A DNA stretch of 64,000 nt from Alphaproteobacteria bacterium. GTDB lineage: Bacteria; Pseudomonadota; Alphaproteobacteria; Caulobacterales; Maricaulaceae. Position numbers and translations under genes: made by a program. The stretch is taken from contig WGNG01000001.1 of assembly GCA_016124675.1 (NCBI GenBank), forward strand, positions 1 through 64,000, written 5' to 3'. The notes beneath the pieces were generated by a model. It saw only the letters and a program-made list of their open reading frames with translations. It had not been told where the DNA came from and searched no databases. This document shows, piece after piece, positions 42,311 to 52,311 of this stretch. Positions within the stretch are counted from its first letter, which is position 1, and each line of letters opens with the position of its first letter.

Positions 42311-42335
42311 GCCCCGGAGCCAACAGCGCCGGGGC
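42311..42335. terminator. Bidirectional intrinsic terminator
   Basis: GCCCCGG (42311-42317) and CCGGGGC (42329-42335) form a perfect stem around an 11-base loop, flanked by an A run (42304-42310) and TTTT (42336-42339). It can stop transcription from the hydrolase gene on the plus strand and the NSS transporter on the minus strand. Confidence 0.9.
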
Positions 42336-42367
42336 TTTTGCTTGATTCAGGTTTGAAGCGCCAGCCG

Positions 42368-43735
42368 TCAGTCAGTGGCCACTTCGGCTTGGCCGAGGAA
42401 TGGCAGGCTGATGTTGAACATGCTCATCAGCCCGGCGATGATGATCAGCGCCACGGCGACCGGCGCCAGATAGCGGATGGTGAAGAGCCAGAAGCCGAAG
42501 AAGCCCGCGCTCGCCTGGTCGAGCTCCTTGCGCATCAGCTGGCGCGAGACGACCCACCCGGTGAACAGCGCGATCAGCAAGCCTCCCAGCGGCAGCAGGA
42601 TATTGCCTGACACCTTGTCGAGCACATCAAAGAAGCCGCCCGAGAACGCGGCGCCCACCCCGAACATGAAGATGATCGCGCCAAAGAACACCGCCGAGCC
42701 GACGCGGCCGAAATCAGTATGCTCCTCGCCGAAGGAGACGATCACCTGCAGGAGCGAGATCGAGCTCGTCAGCGCCGCGATAAACGCCAGCACGAAGAAG
42801 GCGGTGCCCACCCACTGGCCGCCCGGCATCTGGGCGAACACGGCCGGCAGGGTTTCAAAGAACAGCCCGGGACCCGCTTCCGGATCCAGACCTAGGGCGA
42901 ACACGAAGGGGAAGATCGCCAGACCGGCGATGATCGCCACCATGGTGTCGGCGCCCGCAATAAGGCCCGCCGACTGGGGCAGGTTGTCATTGCGGCGCAG
43001 ATAGGAGCCGTAGGTGATCATGATCGCCGAGCCAACCCCGATGGAGAAGAAGGCCTGGCCCAGCGCCGCAATCAGGGTCTGGCCGCTGAACTCGCTAAAG
43101 TCCGGCCTGAACAGATACTCCAGCGCCGCACCCATGTCCGCCGTCAGGCCGGCATAGGCCACAAGCCCCACCAGCATCAGGAAGAAGAGCGGCATGAGGA
43201 TGGTGACGGCGCGCTCAATCCCCTGCGTCACGCCCAGGGATACGATGCCGACGGTCATCACCATGAACAGGGCATGCCAGCCGATGACGGTGGGCACGTC
43301 TGCGACCAGATTCCCGAACGAGGAGGCGATCTCTTCCGGCGGCGCGTTCACAAACCCGCCAGTGGCCATTTCGAACACATAGGCGGCGACCCAGCCGGCC
43401 ACCACCGAATAGAAGCACAGGATCATCACCCCGCCGCACATCGCCACCCAGCCGGCGATGGACCACATCTCCGAGGCGCCGGCGTCAAACGCCATCTTGC
43501 GGGTCGATCCGACCGCGGAGCGGCGCGCATGGCGGCCCACCGCCAGCTCGGCGATCAGAATGGGAAAGGCGATGAGGATGACGCAGCCCAGATAGACCAG
43601 GACGAATACCGCACCGCCATTCTCGCCAGCGGTGTAGGGAAAGCGCCAGAAATTGCCCAGGCCCACTGACGAGCCGATGGCCGCCATCAAGAACCCGAAC
43701 CGCGTGTTCCAGGTAACCGTCGCGCCGCCGGCCAT
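42368..43735 (-). CDS. Sodium-dependent transporter (NSS/SNF family)
   Basis: This 455-residue symporter carries the NSS helix 1 signature GFLMAAIGSSVGLGNFWRFPY, with the unwound Na/substrate site, followed by about ten more helices (YLGCVILIAFPILIAELAVG, FSIGVGSAIMITYGSY). Family members import amino acids or related amines with sodium. Substrate unknown. The Met at 43735 is chosen because the conserved segment follows directly. Confidence 0.92.
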   Translation of the reverse strand: MAGGATVTWNTRFGFLMAAIGSSVGLGNFWRFPYTAGENGGAVFVLVYLGCVILIAFPILIAELAVGRHARRSAVGSTRKMAFDAGASEMWSIAGWVAMCGGVMILCFYSVVAGWVAAYVFEMATGGFVNAPPEEIASSFGNLVADVPTVIGWHALFMVMTVGIVSLGVTQGIERAVTILMPLFFLMLVGLVAYAGLTADMGAALEYLFRPDFSEFSGQTLIAALGQAFFSIGVGSAIMITYGSYLRRNDNLPQSAGLIAGADTMVAIIAGLAIFPFVFALGLDPEAGPGLFFETLPAVFAQMPGGQWVGTAFFVLAFIAALTSSISLLQVIVSFGEEHTDFGRVGSAVFFGAIIFMFGVGAAFSGGFFDVLDKVSGNILLPLGGLLIALFTGWVVSRQLMRKELDQASAGFFGFWLFTIRYLAPVAVALIIIAGLMSMFNISLPFLGQAEVATD

Positions 43736-43880
43736 GAAGCCCTCCCCGTCATTTGTTCCGGCGCGCCCGGGTGCGGATGCGCCTGTATGGTGTGCAGCCC
43801 CTTGCAAGGCAGGGCCATTTGGCGCGCGAGCGTGGGCGATCCGCCGCGCCCGGTCAAGCGGGCGGGCGCCCTTGGCGCGG

Positions 43881-45026
43881 CTATCCGAACAGGCCCGCCC
43901 CTTTGGGCGGCTCGGCGCCGCGGTGCACGTGCGCGCCAATGATCAGTCCCAGACCGATCAGAACGGTCATCATCACCGACCCGCCATAGGAGATCATCGG
44001 GAGCGGCACGCCGACCACCGGGAACAGTCCCATCACCATGCCTGCATTGATGAAGACGTAAAACGCGAAGGTCGAGGCCACGCCCATGACCACGAGGCGC
44101 AGGAAGGTCGACTTGCACGACGCCGCGATCAGGAGGCAGTTCATCAGCAAGACGGCGTAGAGGCCCAGCACCACAATGCAGCCGATAAAGCCGAACTCCT
44201 CGCCCAGCATGGTGAAAATGAAATCGGTCTGCTTTTCGGGCAGGTAGTTCAGGTGAGCCTGACTGCCCTGCATATAGCCCTTGCCCGTCATGCCGCCCGA
44301 TCCCAGCGCGATCTTGGACTGCATGATCTGGTACCCGGCGCCCAGCGGATCGGCTTCGGGATTGAGAAAGGTGAAAATCCGTTCGCGCTGGTAGTCTTTG
44401 AGCCCGTACCGGATCAGCCCCCACACTCCGATGGCGCCGAACACCGATCCGGCTGCGATCACCCGCCAGGACAGGCCGGCGAGGAACACCATGACAAGAC
44501 CTGTGGCGCCGATCAGCACGGACGTCCCCAGATCCGGTTGGCGCTGCACCAGCAGAACCGGGGCGGCGATCATCATGATGGGTATCAACAGCCCAAGCAG
44601 GCTTGATACGCGGCGCTCGTCCAGATCGTGATAATAGCGCGCCAGCGCCAGAACGAGCGCGACCTTCATGATCTCGGACGGCTGCATCCGGATCGGCCCG
44701 ATATCCAGCCAGCGCTTGGCGCCCATCGCCACCGAGCCGAAGAACTCCACCCCGACCAGCAAGACCAGCGCCCCCAGATAGGCCGGATAGGCGAGGCCCA
44801 TCCACAGCCGCGGCGGCGCCAGGGCGACCGTGAGCATCACACAGAAGCCGGCCGCAAAGCGCACGGCATGACGCGAGGCGTACGGGTCCCATTGCCCGCC
44901 CTCGACCGAATAGAGCATGCCCACGCCGATCAGGCCGAGCAGAACGATCAACAGCACGAAGGCCCAGTTGATCTCATAGAGCTTGTCGCGCAGGCTGCGC
45001 GGAACAGACTGGGTGAACACGCCCAT
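43881..45026 (-). CDS. rodA: Peptidoglycan glycosyltransferase RodA (SEDS)
   Basis: This 381-residue, ten-helix SEDS enzyme polymerises lipid II for lateral wall growth and pairs with PBP2. Marks are LLYSVEGGQWDPYASRHAVR, IQPSEIMK-like RMQPSEIMKVALVLALARYY with the catalytic Asp region, QPDLGTSVLIGATGL, and VGVPLPMISYGGSVMMT near the end. It is the last gene of the elongasome operon, 3 bases after mrdA. The start at 45026 suits the family. Confidence 0.95.
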   Translation of the reverse strand: MGVFTQSVPRSLRDKLYEINWAFVLLIVLLGLIGVGMLYSVEGGQWDPYASRHAVRFAAGFCVMLTVALAPPRLWMGLAYPAYLGALVLLVGVEFFGSVAMGAKRWLDIGPIRMQPSEIMKVALVLALARYYHDLDERRVSSLLGLLIPIMMIAAPVLLVQRQPDLGTSVLIGATGLVMVFLAGLSWRVIAAGSVFGAIGVWGLIRYGLKDYQRERIFTFLNPEADPLGAGYQIMQSKIALGSGGMTGKGYMQGSQAHLNYLPEKQTDFIFTMLGEEFGFIGCIVVLGLYAVLLMNCLLIAASCKSTFLRLVVMGVASTFAFYVFINAGMVMGLFPVVGVPLPMISYGGSVMMTVLIGLGLIIGAHVHRGAEPPKGAGLFG

Positions 45027-45029
45027 GGC

Positions 45030-46907
45030 TCAGCCCCCCCGTGCGCGGGGGCGCGCAAGATCAGCGACAGGGGCGAGGCGGCTGGCGGCCGGATCACGCA
45101 GGACCAGATCGCGCAGTATGTCGCGCGCCGGGCGCGCCGCCGAGCGCGTGCCGCCCATGCCATGCTCGACCACCACCGACACGGCGTAGCGCGGATTGTC
45201 TGACGGGGCATAACCCACGAACAGGCCGTGATTGCGCATGCGCCAGGGCAGATCCTCCTGGTCGCGCACGCCGCGCGCCCGCTCTTCGGGCGTGATGGAA
45301 TAGACCTGGGCCGTACCGGTCTTGCCGCACATCTGCGCGTCGCCTGCGCCAAGCCCGGGCTGGAGAGTCCAGTAGGCCGTTCCGCCCGGCTCGTTGACGA
45401 CGCCATGCATGGCCTGGTGAACCGCCGCGACGTGTGCGTCGCTGAAACCCAGCGGATCAAATGCGAAACCCTCCGGGCGGCGCGCCAGCGTCGGCATGAC
45501 CGCCCGCCCGGTCGCCACGCGCGCCGTCATCACGGCGAGCTGAAGCGGCGAGGCGAGCAAATAGCCCTGACCGATGCCGGTGTTGTACGTGTCGCCCGTG
45601 GTCCAGGGCTGGCCGCGGCGGGCGCGTTTCCAGGCGGGGCTGGGGACGAGGCCCGAGGCGCGCTCGGGGATCGGCAAACCGATATCGAACAGCTGCCCCA
45701 GCCCGCACCGCTCGGCCATCTCGCGAATGCGGTCAATGCCCAGCCGGCGCGCGACCTCATAGTAATACGTGTCGCAGGAGACCTTCATGGCGTCATGCAT
45801 GTGCACGTGACCATGGCCCTCACGCCGCCAGCAATGGAAGCGCCGGTCGCCCAGCAAGACGCTGCCCGAGCAATGGATGCGCTCGGTAGGGCTGATGACC
45901 CCATGCTCCAGCGCAGCCATCGAGATGACGCCCTTGATGGTGGAGGCGGGGGCATAAAGCCCTGTGGTCGCCTTGTTAAACAGCGGGCGCCTTTCATTGG
46001 TGTTAAGCGCGTTGAACTCTTCCTGGCCGATGCCCAGGACAAAGGCGTTGGGATCAAATCCCGGCGTCGAGGCCAGCACCAGAATCTCGCCATTGGTGAC
46101 GTCCAGCGCCACAGCAGCGGCCGCTTCCTGCGCCAGCGCCTGCATCGCGACGCGCTGGGCGCGCAGATCAATGCTCAGCGCCACATCATCGCCGGCGCGC
46201 GCCGGAATGGACTGTTCGGGCAATTCACGGATCACGCGGCCAAAGGCGTTGACCTCGACCTTGAGCTGGCCCGCCGCGCCGCGCAGCGCCGTTTCATTGG
46301 CGATCTCCGCCCCGGCGCGCCCGATCCGGAAACCGGGATGCAGCAGCAGCCGGTCATTCTGCGCGGCTTCGACCGACGCCACCTGAACATAGCCTGTGAC
46401 ATGCGACATCACATGGGCGTGGGGATAGGTGCGCACCTCTCCCACGTCCGGCACGATGCCGGGCAGCTCGGGCAGATGCAAATTGATGCGCGCAAAGGTC
46501 TCCCAGTCGAGATCTTCGGCCACTGTGACCGGCTGGAAGCGCGGCGCGCGGGCGATCTGGGCGAGCAGACGCTCCATGCGAGGCTCGATGGACGGCAGAT
46601 GCTGCGCCAGGCGCTCCAGCGCCTGTTCGGCATTGCCCGCCTGTTCGGGCACGATGAAGAGCCGGTAATTGTCCCGGTTCTCCGCCAGCGGCTCGCCGAA
46701 CCGGTCCAGAATGCGGCCGCGTTCGGGCGGCTGCAGGCGGAAGCTGAACTGATTGCTGTCAGACAGGGTGCGATAGCGTTCCTGTTCGAGGATCTGCAGC
46801 GTGTACAGACGCCCCGTCAGCCCGGCGAACATCAGCGCGCCGGCGCCGCCGATCAGCATCACGCGCCGATTGAACTGCGCCTGGAATTCCTGCTTGTCGC
46901 GTCTCAT
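45030..46907 (-). CDS. mrdA: Penicillin-binding protein 2 (elongation transpeptidase)
   Basis: This 625-residue protein has an N-terminal anchor helix (MLIGGAGALMFAGLTGRLYT), a dimerisation/pedestal domain and a C-terminal transpeptidase. Active-site motifs are S322-x-x-K325 (APASTIKGVIS), SCD in VSCDTYYYE, and K529-T-G (MCGKTGTAQVYS). It crosslinks peptidoglycan during elongation with RodA. Between mreD (43 bases) and rodA (3 bases) in the mre operon. Confidence 0.96.
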   Translation of the reverse strand: MRRDKQEFQAQFNRRVMLIGGAGALMFAGLTGRLYTLQILEQERYRTLSDSNQFSFRLQPPERGRILDRFGEPLAENRDNYRLFIVPEQAGNAEQALERLAQHLPSIEPRMERLLAQIARAPRFQPVTVAEDLDWETFARINLHLPELPGIVPDVGEVRTYPHAHVMSHVTGYVQVASVEAAQNDRLLLHPGFRIGRAGAEIANETALRGAAGQLKVEVNAFGRVIRELPEQSIPARAGDDVALSIDLRAQRVAMQALAQEAAAAVALDVTNGEILVLASTPGFDPNAFVLGIGQEEFNALNTNERRPLFNKATTGLYAPASTIKGVISMAALEHGVISPTERIHCSGSVLLGDRRFHCWRREGHGHVHMHDAMKVSCDTYYYEVARRLGIDRIREMAERCGLGQLFDIGLPIPERASGLVPSPAWKRARRGQPWTTGDTYNTGIGQGYLLASPLQLAVMTARVATGRAVMPTLARRPEGFAFDPLGFSDAHVAAVHQAMHGVVNEPGGTAYWTLQPGLGAGDAQMCGKTGTAQVYSITPEERARGVRDQEDLPWRMRNHGLFVGYAPSDNPRYAVSVVVEHGMGGTRSAARPARDILRDLVLRDPAASRLAPVADLARPRARGG

Positions 46908-46950
46908 GCCGCTTGGGCCTCACGCTTCGTGTCGCCGGGGTCGCGTCAGC

Positions 46951-47475
46951 TTATCCGCCGCGGCCGGAATTGAACATGGCGGCGCGTTCTTTACGCCGTG
47001 CAAACAACCAGCCCAGAACCGGAAACAAAAGAATGGTCATCAGCGCCTCGGTGATCAATGGCCATACCCCGGCCGGCGCGCCGATGGCTGCTGACCCCAC
47101 CGCCCAGGCGGCGCCGAAGGCCAGAAGCGCCAGCACGATGAACCGCACGGTGAGCGGCAAGACATCCGCCACGCCTTCGTCGCTGCGCGGCCGCGCAATG
47201 GCGAAGGCCGCCAGATAGGCCACCGCCCACACCCCCATCACCCCGCCGCTGATCAGATCCTGCAACAACCCGGCCAGAAGGATGACCGGCGGCGACACGA
47301 ACCAGGGCCGGCGCACCGCCCAGATGTACAGCGCGATCAGCGGCAAGGACGGCGTCAGATCGGGCAGGCCCGCGACGCTGGACGGCGCGGTATATAACAC
47401 CAGCGCCAGCAGGAGCGACATCATGAACCCGGCCACCGAGGGCCACAGGGCGCTGCGATCAGGGCTGGCGCGCAT
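46951..47475 (-). CDS. mreD: Rod-shape-determining membrane protein MreD
   Basis: This 174-residue protein has about five membrane helices, with the typical pattern DLTPSLPLIALYIWAVRRPW, then FVSPPVILLAGLLQDLISGG and GVMGVWAVAYLAAFAIARP. MreD links MreC/MreB to the wall synthases. The ATG at 47475 shares one base with the mreC stop (TGATG); a TTG one codon upstream is less likely. Confidence 0.9.
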   Translation of the reverse strand: MRASPDRSALWPSVAGFMMSLLLALVLYTAPSSVAGLPDLTPSLPLIALYIWAVRRPWFVSPPVILLAGLLQDLISGGVMGVWAVAYLAAFAIARPRSDEGVADVLPLTVRFIVLALLAFGAAWAVGSAAIGAPAGVWPLITEALMTILLFPVLGWLFARRKERAAMFNSGRGG

Positions 47476-48422
47476 CAACCGTCCCCTTCAACCAGGCCCG
47501 GCTCGGCGGAGATGGCCGGCGGCGCCCCCGCCATATCCCCGGTCAGCCCGGCAGGCTCGTCCGGCTCAGGCTCGTCCCCGGGAAACTCGACCGTCTCGAA
47601 AGGCCATATCCACACCAGATCCAGCGGCGCCGCGTCGCTGTACAGCGCCACGCGCCAGCGCCCCTGGCCATCGCGAAACGCCTGCCCCACGGGCAGGCCG
47701 CGCGGCAGGATATTGTCATCGCCCGATGTGACGATCCGGTCGCCGTCCACCAGATCCGGCTCCCGGCTGAGATATTCAAGGCGCGGCTGGCCGGTATTGT
47801 CGCCCAGCAGCAGGGCGCGCGCATTGGAGCGGTCCGCCATCACCGCGACCCGGCTGTTGAGGTCGGTCAGCAGCAGGATGCGCGAGGAGGACTGGCCCAC
47901 ATCCACAATGCGCCCGACAAGCCCGTAGACATTCACCGCCGGAAAGCCCGCACGCACGCCAGCCTCGGCTCCGGCCCCCACCAGGCGCGACCGGACGAAC
48001 GCGTTCGAGCGGTCCGCCACCGTCCAGGCGGTAATGCGTTCACCGGTTTCGAGCCCTTGCAGATTGAGCGCTTCGCGGTAGCGCGCATTGCGCTCCTGAA
48101 CGGCCAGCGCCACATCGCGCCAGGCGCGCAGCTCGGAGATCTGCAGGCGCAGCTGCCGGTTCTCTTCAGCCAGAGCCAGCTGATTGCGCCACCACGGCCC
48201 GGTATTGGCGAGCCCGCGGAAGGGGCGGGCCGCCAGAGCCAGCACGGGAGCGGACAGATCATTGAAGCCGGCGCGCAGGCTGGCCAGCGGCGCGATGCGC
48301 GCATCAGGGCGGTCCAGGAAGGTCAGAACCAGGGCGATCACGATACAGGCGATAGTCAGGGCCGGCGCGAAGCGGACCCCGTCATCATTCTGCCGTCGAC
48401 CGGTCCAGCGCTGCGCCAACAC
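47475..48422 (-). CDS. mreC: Rod-shape-determining protein MreC
   Basis: This 315-residue protein has one N-terminal membrane helix (ALTIACIVIALVLTFLDRP), a coiled segment with ENRQLRLQISELRAW and a periplasmic beta-barrel region containing GLVGRIVDVGQSSSRILLLT, DLNSRVAVMADRSNARALL and the SGDDNILPRGLPVG motif. MreC stimulates the PBP2-RodA pair. A Pro/Glu/Asp-rich tail extends beyond the conserved domain. Confidence 0.94.
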   Translation of the reverse strand: MLAQRWTGRRQNDDGVRFAPALTIACIVIALVLTFLDRPDARIAPLASLRAGFNDLSAPVLALAARPFRGLANTGPWWRNQLALAEENRQLRLQISELRAWRDVALAVQERNARYREALNLQGLETGERITAWTVADRSNAFVRSRLVGAGAEAGVRAGFPAVNVYGLVGRIVDVGQSSSRILLLTDLNSRVAVMADRSNARALLLGDNTGQPRLEYLSREPDLVDGDRIVTSGDDNILPRGLPVGQAFRDGQGRWRVALYSDAAPLDLVWIWPFETVEFPGDEPEPDEPAGLTGDMAGAPPAISAEPGLVEGDG

Positions 48423-48447
48423 TCACCCCGCCTGTTGCGCCTGTGCC

Positions 48448-49533
<1,086 letters not shown>

Positions 49534-49554
49534 CTATGGTAAAAATATATGGCT

Positions 49555-50325
49555 CTACTCCTTGTGCGACGGTCCGGGCGTCTTTGCAAGCACGTCGCCC
49601 GCTTCCCTGTCAGCCGCTTCGCCGGTCTCCGGTCCGCTCAGCCAGCGCCGGGCGATCAGCATGGCCCCCAGCCACCCGCCCGCCGCCAGCAGCGCCGACG
49701 CGGCGAGCCACAGACTGCCCCCTCCGACGAGCTCCAGCACCCCGCGCCCGGCGAAGGCGACGAGCGCGATCTTCGGGATGATCCCGATGCCGGTGCCGGC
49801 GATGAACGCCAGAAACGTCATGCGCGACACGCCTGCGGCCATGTTCACGACGATGAACGGCGCGCTGGGCACGTTGCGGATGATCATGCTCGCCCAGAAG
49901 CCGTTGCGGCCCACGAATTCGGAAATGCGGTTGACGGTTCGCCCGCCATAGCGGCGCACCACTTCCGCGCCCGCCGCGCGGCCGGTGTAGAAGGTCGCCG
50001 TGGCCGATACGAGGGTGGCGACCCAAGCATAGCCTGATCCGGCCCAGGGCCCGAACGCCAGCACGCAGGCGGCCATCAGCGCAAATTGCGGCGCGCCGAT
50101 ATAGGCGAGCGCGGTGAAAGCCAAGATCGCGGCGGGCAGCGCGTAATACCAGTGGCGCGCCGTCGCGGCGAGCCAGGCGTTGATGGTCGCCGAATCCACC
50201 AGCCCGCTGCGCCCCAGGATGAACATCACCGCCACCAGCGCGAACAGGCCAAGCGATATGGACACCGCGCGCACGGCGCGCGCATCCATGTTGGTGAAGA
50301 AATGGATGATCGAATCCAGCTTCAT
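49555..50325 (-). CDS. TVP38/TMEM64 (VTT-domain) membrane protein
   Basis: This 256-residue protein has about six helices and the VTT core: GAPQFALMAACVLAFGPWAG, ATFYTGRAAGAEVVRRYGG and RNVPSAPFIVVNMAAGVSRM, with the conserved NGF/FWASMIIRN segment. Relatives (DedA, TMEM41B) act as lipid scramblases or flippases. The Met at 50325 sits before the first helix; earlier in-frame Mets lack support. It is 66 bases upstream of mreB on the same strand. Confidence 0.85.
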   Translation of the reverse strand: MKLDSIIHFFTNMDARAVRAVSISLGLFALVAVMFILGRSGLVDSATINAWLAATARHWYYALPAAILAFTALAYIGAPQFALMAACVLAFGPWAGSGYAWVATLVSATATFYTGRAAGAEVVRRYGGRTVNRISEFVGRNGFWASMIIRNVPSAPFIVVNMAAGVSRMTFLAFIAGTGIGIIPKIALVAFAGRGVLELVGGGSLWLAASALLAAGGWLGAMLIARRWLSGPETGEAADREAGDVLAKTPGPSHKE

Positions 50326-50377
50326 GTCGGTGTCCGCCCTGCGCCTCCTGACGCCGTCCCGTGCAAGCCCGGCGCCG

Positions 50378-51367
50378 TCAGCCGCGCCGCGCAGCGCCCG
50401 CCCGGATCGCGGCGCCGGCCGCTTCGGCCGGATGCCTGCCCGCCGCCTCGCGGCGCGCCAGAAGGGTTTTGCGTCCGGCTTCATAGTCCGCGACCCAGCG
50501 CTGCGCAAATGCGCCGGACGTCACGTCCTTTACAATCGCCTCAAACACCGGGCGCACGGCCTCGCGGATCGCGCCTTCCACCTCATGGGCGCCGAACTCG
50601 GCGGTGTCGGAAATGGCCTCATACATGCCCGCCATGCCGCGCTCATGGATCAGGTCGGCGATGTATTTGATCTCGTGAACGGTGTCGATATACGCCATTT
50701 CGGGGCGGATCCCGGCCCGGATCAATGTTTCGAACCCCTCGCGGGCCAGCGCGCAGACGCCGCCCACCAGCACGGCCTGCTCGCCCAGAATGTCGGCCAG
50801 CGCTTCCTCGCGGAAGCTGGTTTCGCGAATGCCGGCCCGCCCGCACCCCAGGCCTGCAAGATAGGCTTTGGCCAGGGCGCCGGCCTGGCCGCTGGCGTCC
50901 TGGTGCACCGCCCAGAAGCCCAGAAGCCCGCCGCCGCGCTCGAACGCCGTGCGCACCGCCCCGCCCGGCCCCTTGGCCGCAGCCAGGATGACATCGCCAT
51001 CGGGCGCCGGATCGATCTGCCCGTAATCAATGGAAAAGCCATGGCACAGGATCAGCGCCTGACCGGGCTTGCGGTTGGGCGCGATGTGCTCGCGCCAGAT
51101 CTCGCCATGCGCCTCGTCGGCGGCCAGAAGTGAGACGATGTCGGCGCGCCGGGCGCCATCCGCCAGGCTCACCACCTCAAATCCGTCCGCCTCGGCGCGC
51201 GCGCGGTTGGGCGAGCCTTCGCGCAGCGCCACAAGCACGCCCTCCGCGCCCGTGTCGCGCAGGTTGAGAGCGTGCGAGCGGCCATGATTTCCGTAGCCGA
51301 TGATGGCCAGCGTCCGCCCGCGCAGCACGCTGGCGTCAATGTCGGCCTCGTAGAGGACGTCGGTCAT
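50378..51367 (-). CDS. Ketol-acid reductoisomerase-like protein, divergent
   Basis: This 329-residue protein follows the class I KARI plan: Rossmann IIGYGNHGRSHALNLRDTG, LREGS, AAAKGPGGAVR, AVHQDASG, ETSFREEALADILGEQAVLV (metal ligands Asp192 and Glu196), MAYIDTVHEIKYIADLI and MYEAISDTAEFG. Differences from orthodox IlvC: the GYGSQGHAH loop is GYGNHGRSH, and the FECLHE metal-binding Glu is Asp228. KARI makes dihydroxy acids for valine, leucine and isoleucine synthesis using NADPH. This may be a working but diverged enzyme or a paralogue with another substrate. Its start overlaps the miaA stop (ATGA). Confidence 0.75.
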   Translation of the reverse strand: MTDVLYEADIDASVLRGRTLAIIGYGNHGRSHALNLRDTGAEGVLVALREGSPNRARAEADGFEVVSLADGARRADIVSLLAADEAHGEIWREHIAPNRKPGQALILCHGFSIDYGQIDPAPDGDVILAAAKGPGGAVRTAFERGGGLLGFWAVHQDASGQAGALAKAYLAGLGCGRAGIRETSFREEALADILGEQAVLVGGVCALAREGFETLIRAGIRPEMAYIDTVHEIKYIADLIHERGMAGMYEAISDTAEFGAHEVEGAIREAVRPVFEAIVKDVTSGAFAQRWVADYEAGRKTLLARREAAGRHPAEAAGAAIRAGAARRG

Positions 51368-52311
51368 GGCTGAAGGCTTTCAAAATGCGCGTTGAGAAGG
51401 GCGTCAAGCTCGGCGCAGGCCGCCTGCGGGTCAAGGCTGGTGATGCGCGCCCAGTCCGGATGCTGGTTGGAGAACCAGGTGAACTGGCGCTTGGCGTAGC
51501 GCCGGCTGTCCCGCTTGGCGGTCTCGATGGCCGCCTCCCGCGTGATGTGTCCCGCCAGATGGTCCAGCAGCGGCGCCAGCCCCACCGCTTTCATCGCCGG
51601 CAGGTCCGGAGCGAGCCCCCGCGCGGCCAGGGCGCGCGCCTCGTCCAACGCGCCGTCCGCCATCATGGCGTCAAAGCGCGCCTCTATGCGGGCATAGAGC
51701 GCCGCCCGGTCCGGCAGGATCGCCACGCCCAGCGCCGTGGCCGGATCGATCATGGGTCGGGTGTCAGCCTGCAGCTGCGACAATTGCTGTCCGCTGGCGC
51801 GCGCCACGACGATCAGCCGCATCAGGCGCTGCCGGTCGCCCGCCTCCACCCGCGCCGCGCCTGCGGGGTCAAGGCGTTCGGCCTCGGCGCGCAATGCCGG
51901 CACGCCTCCGGCGGCGTAAAGCGCATCCACCGCGTCCTGTATCTCAGCCGGAATGGCCGGCGCCGGCGCCAGCCCCTCCAGCAAAGCCTTGAAATAGAGC
52001 CCCGTTCCGCCCGCCAGCACAATGCGCCGGCCGCGCCCGCGAATATCTTCGATCAGGTCCACAGCCAGACGCGTCCAGCGCCCCACCGAGCATCGCTCGC
52101 CCGGATCGATGGCGCCAAACAGGTGGTGGGTCACGCCGCCGGTCTCGTCCGGACCGGGCCGGGCCGAGAGCACGCGCAGGCCGTCATAGACCTGCAGCGA
52201 GTCCGCATTGATGATCTCGGCGTCCAGCCGGCGCGCTGCGTGCAGCGCCAGCGCCGTCTTTCCCGACGCGGTCGGACCGCCAAGAAGCAATATGTCCCGG
52301 CGAAGGCTCAC
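51364..52311 (-). CDS. miaA: tRNA dimethylallyltransferase
   Basis: This 315-residue enzyme puts an isopentenyl group on A37 of tRNAs reading codons that begin with U. Motifs: P-loop GGPTASGKTALAL, IINADSLQVYDGLRVLSARP, GGTGLYFKALLEGLA, and the FTWFSNQ C-terminal motif (KRQFTWFSNQHPDW). It starts with GTG at 52311, overlapping the degP stop (GTGA). It sits between degP and the KARI-like gene in a tightly packed run. Confidence 0.95.
   Translation of the reverse strand: MSLRRDILLLGGPTASGKTALALHAARRLDAEIINADSLQVYDGLRVLSARPGPDETGGVTHHLFGAIDPGERCSVGRWTRLAVDLIEDIRGRGRRIVLAGGTGLYFKALLEGLAPAPAIPAEIQDAVDALYAAGGVPALRAEAERLDPAGAARVEAGDRQRLMRLIVVARASGQQLSQLQADTRPMIDPATALGVAILPDRAALYARIEARFDAMMADGALDEARALAARGLAPDLPAMKAVGLAPLLDHLAGHITREAAIETAKRDSRRYAKRQFTWFSNQHPDWARITSLDPQAACAELDALLNAHFESLQP

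Noticed and set aside
45228-46973. Long plus-strand open frame opposite mrdA
   Set aside because: Shadow of the PBP2 gene, rich in Arg/His/Gln with no recognisable domain.
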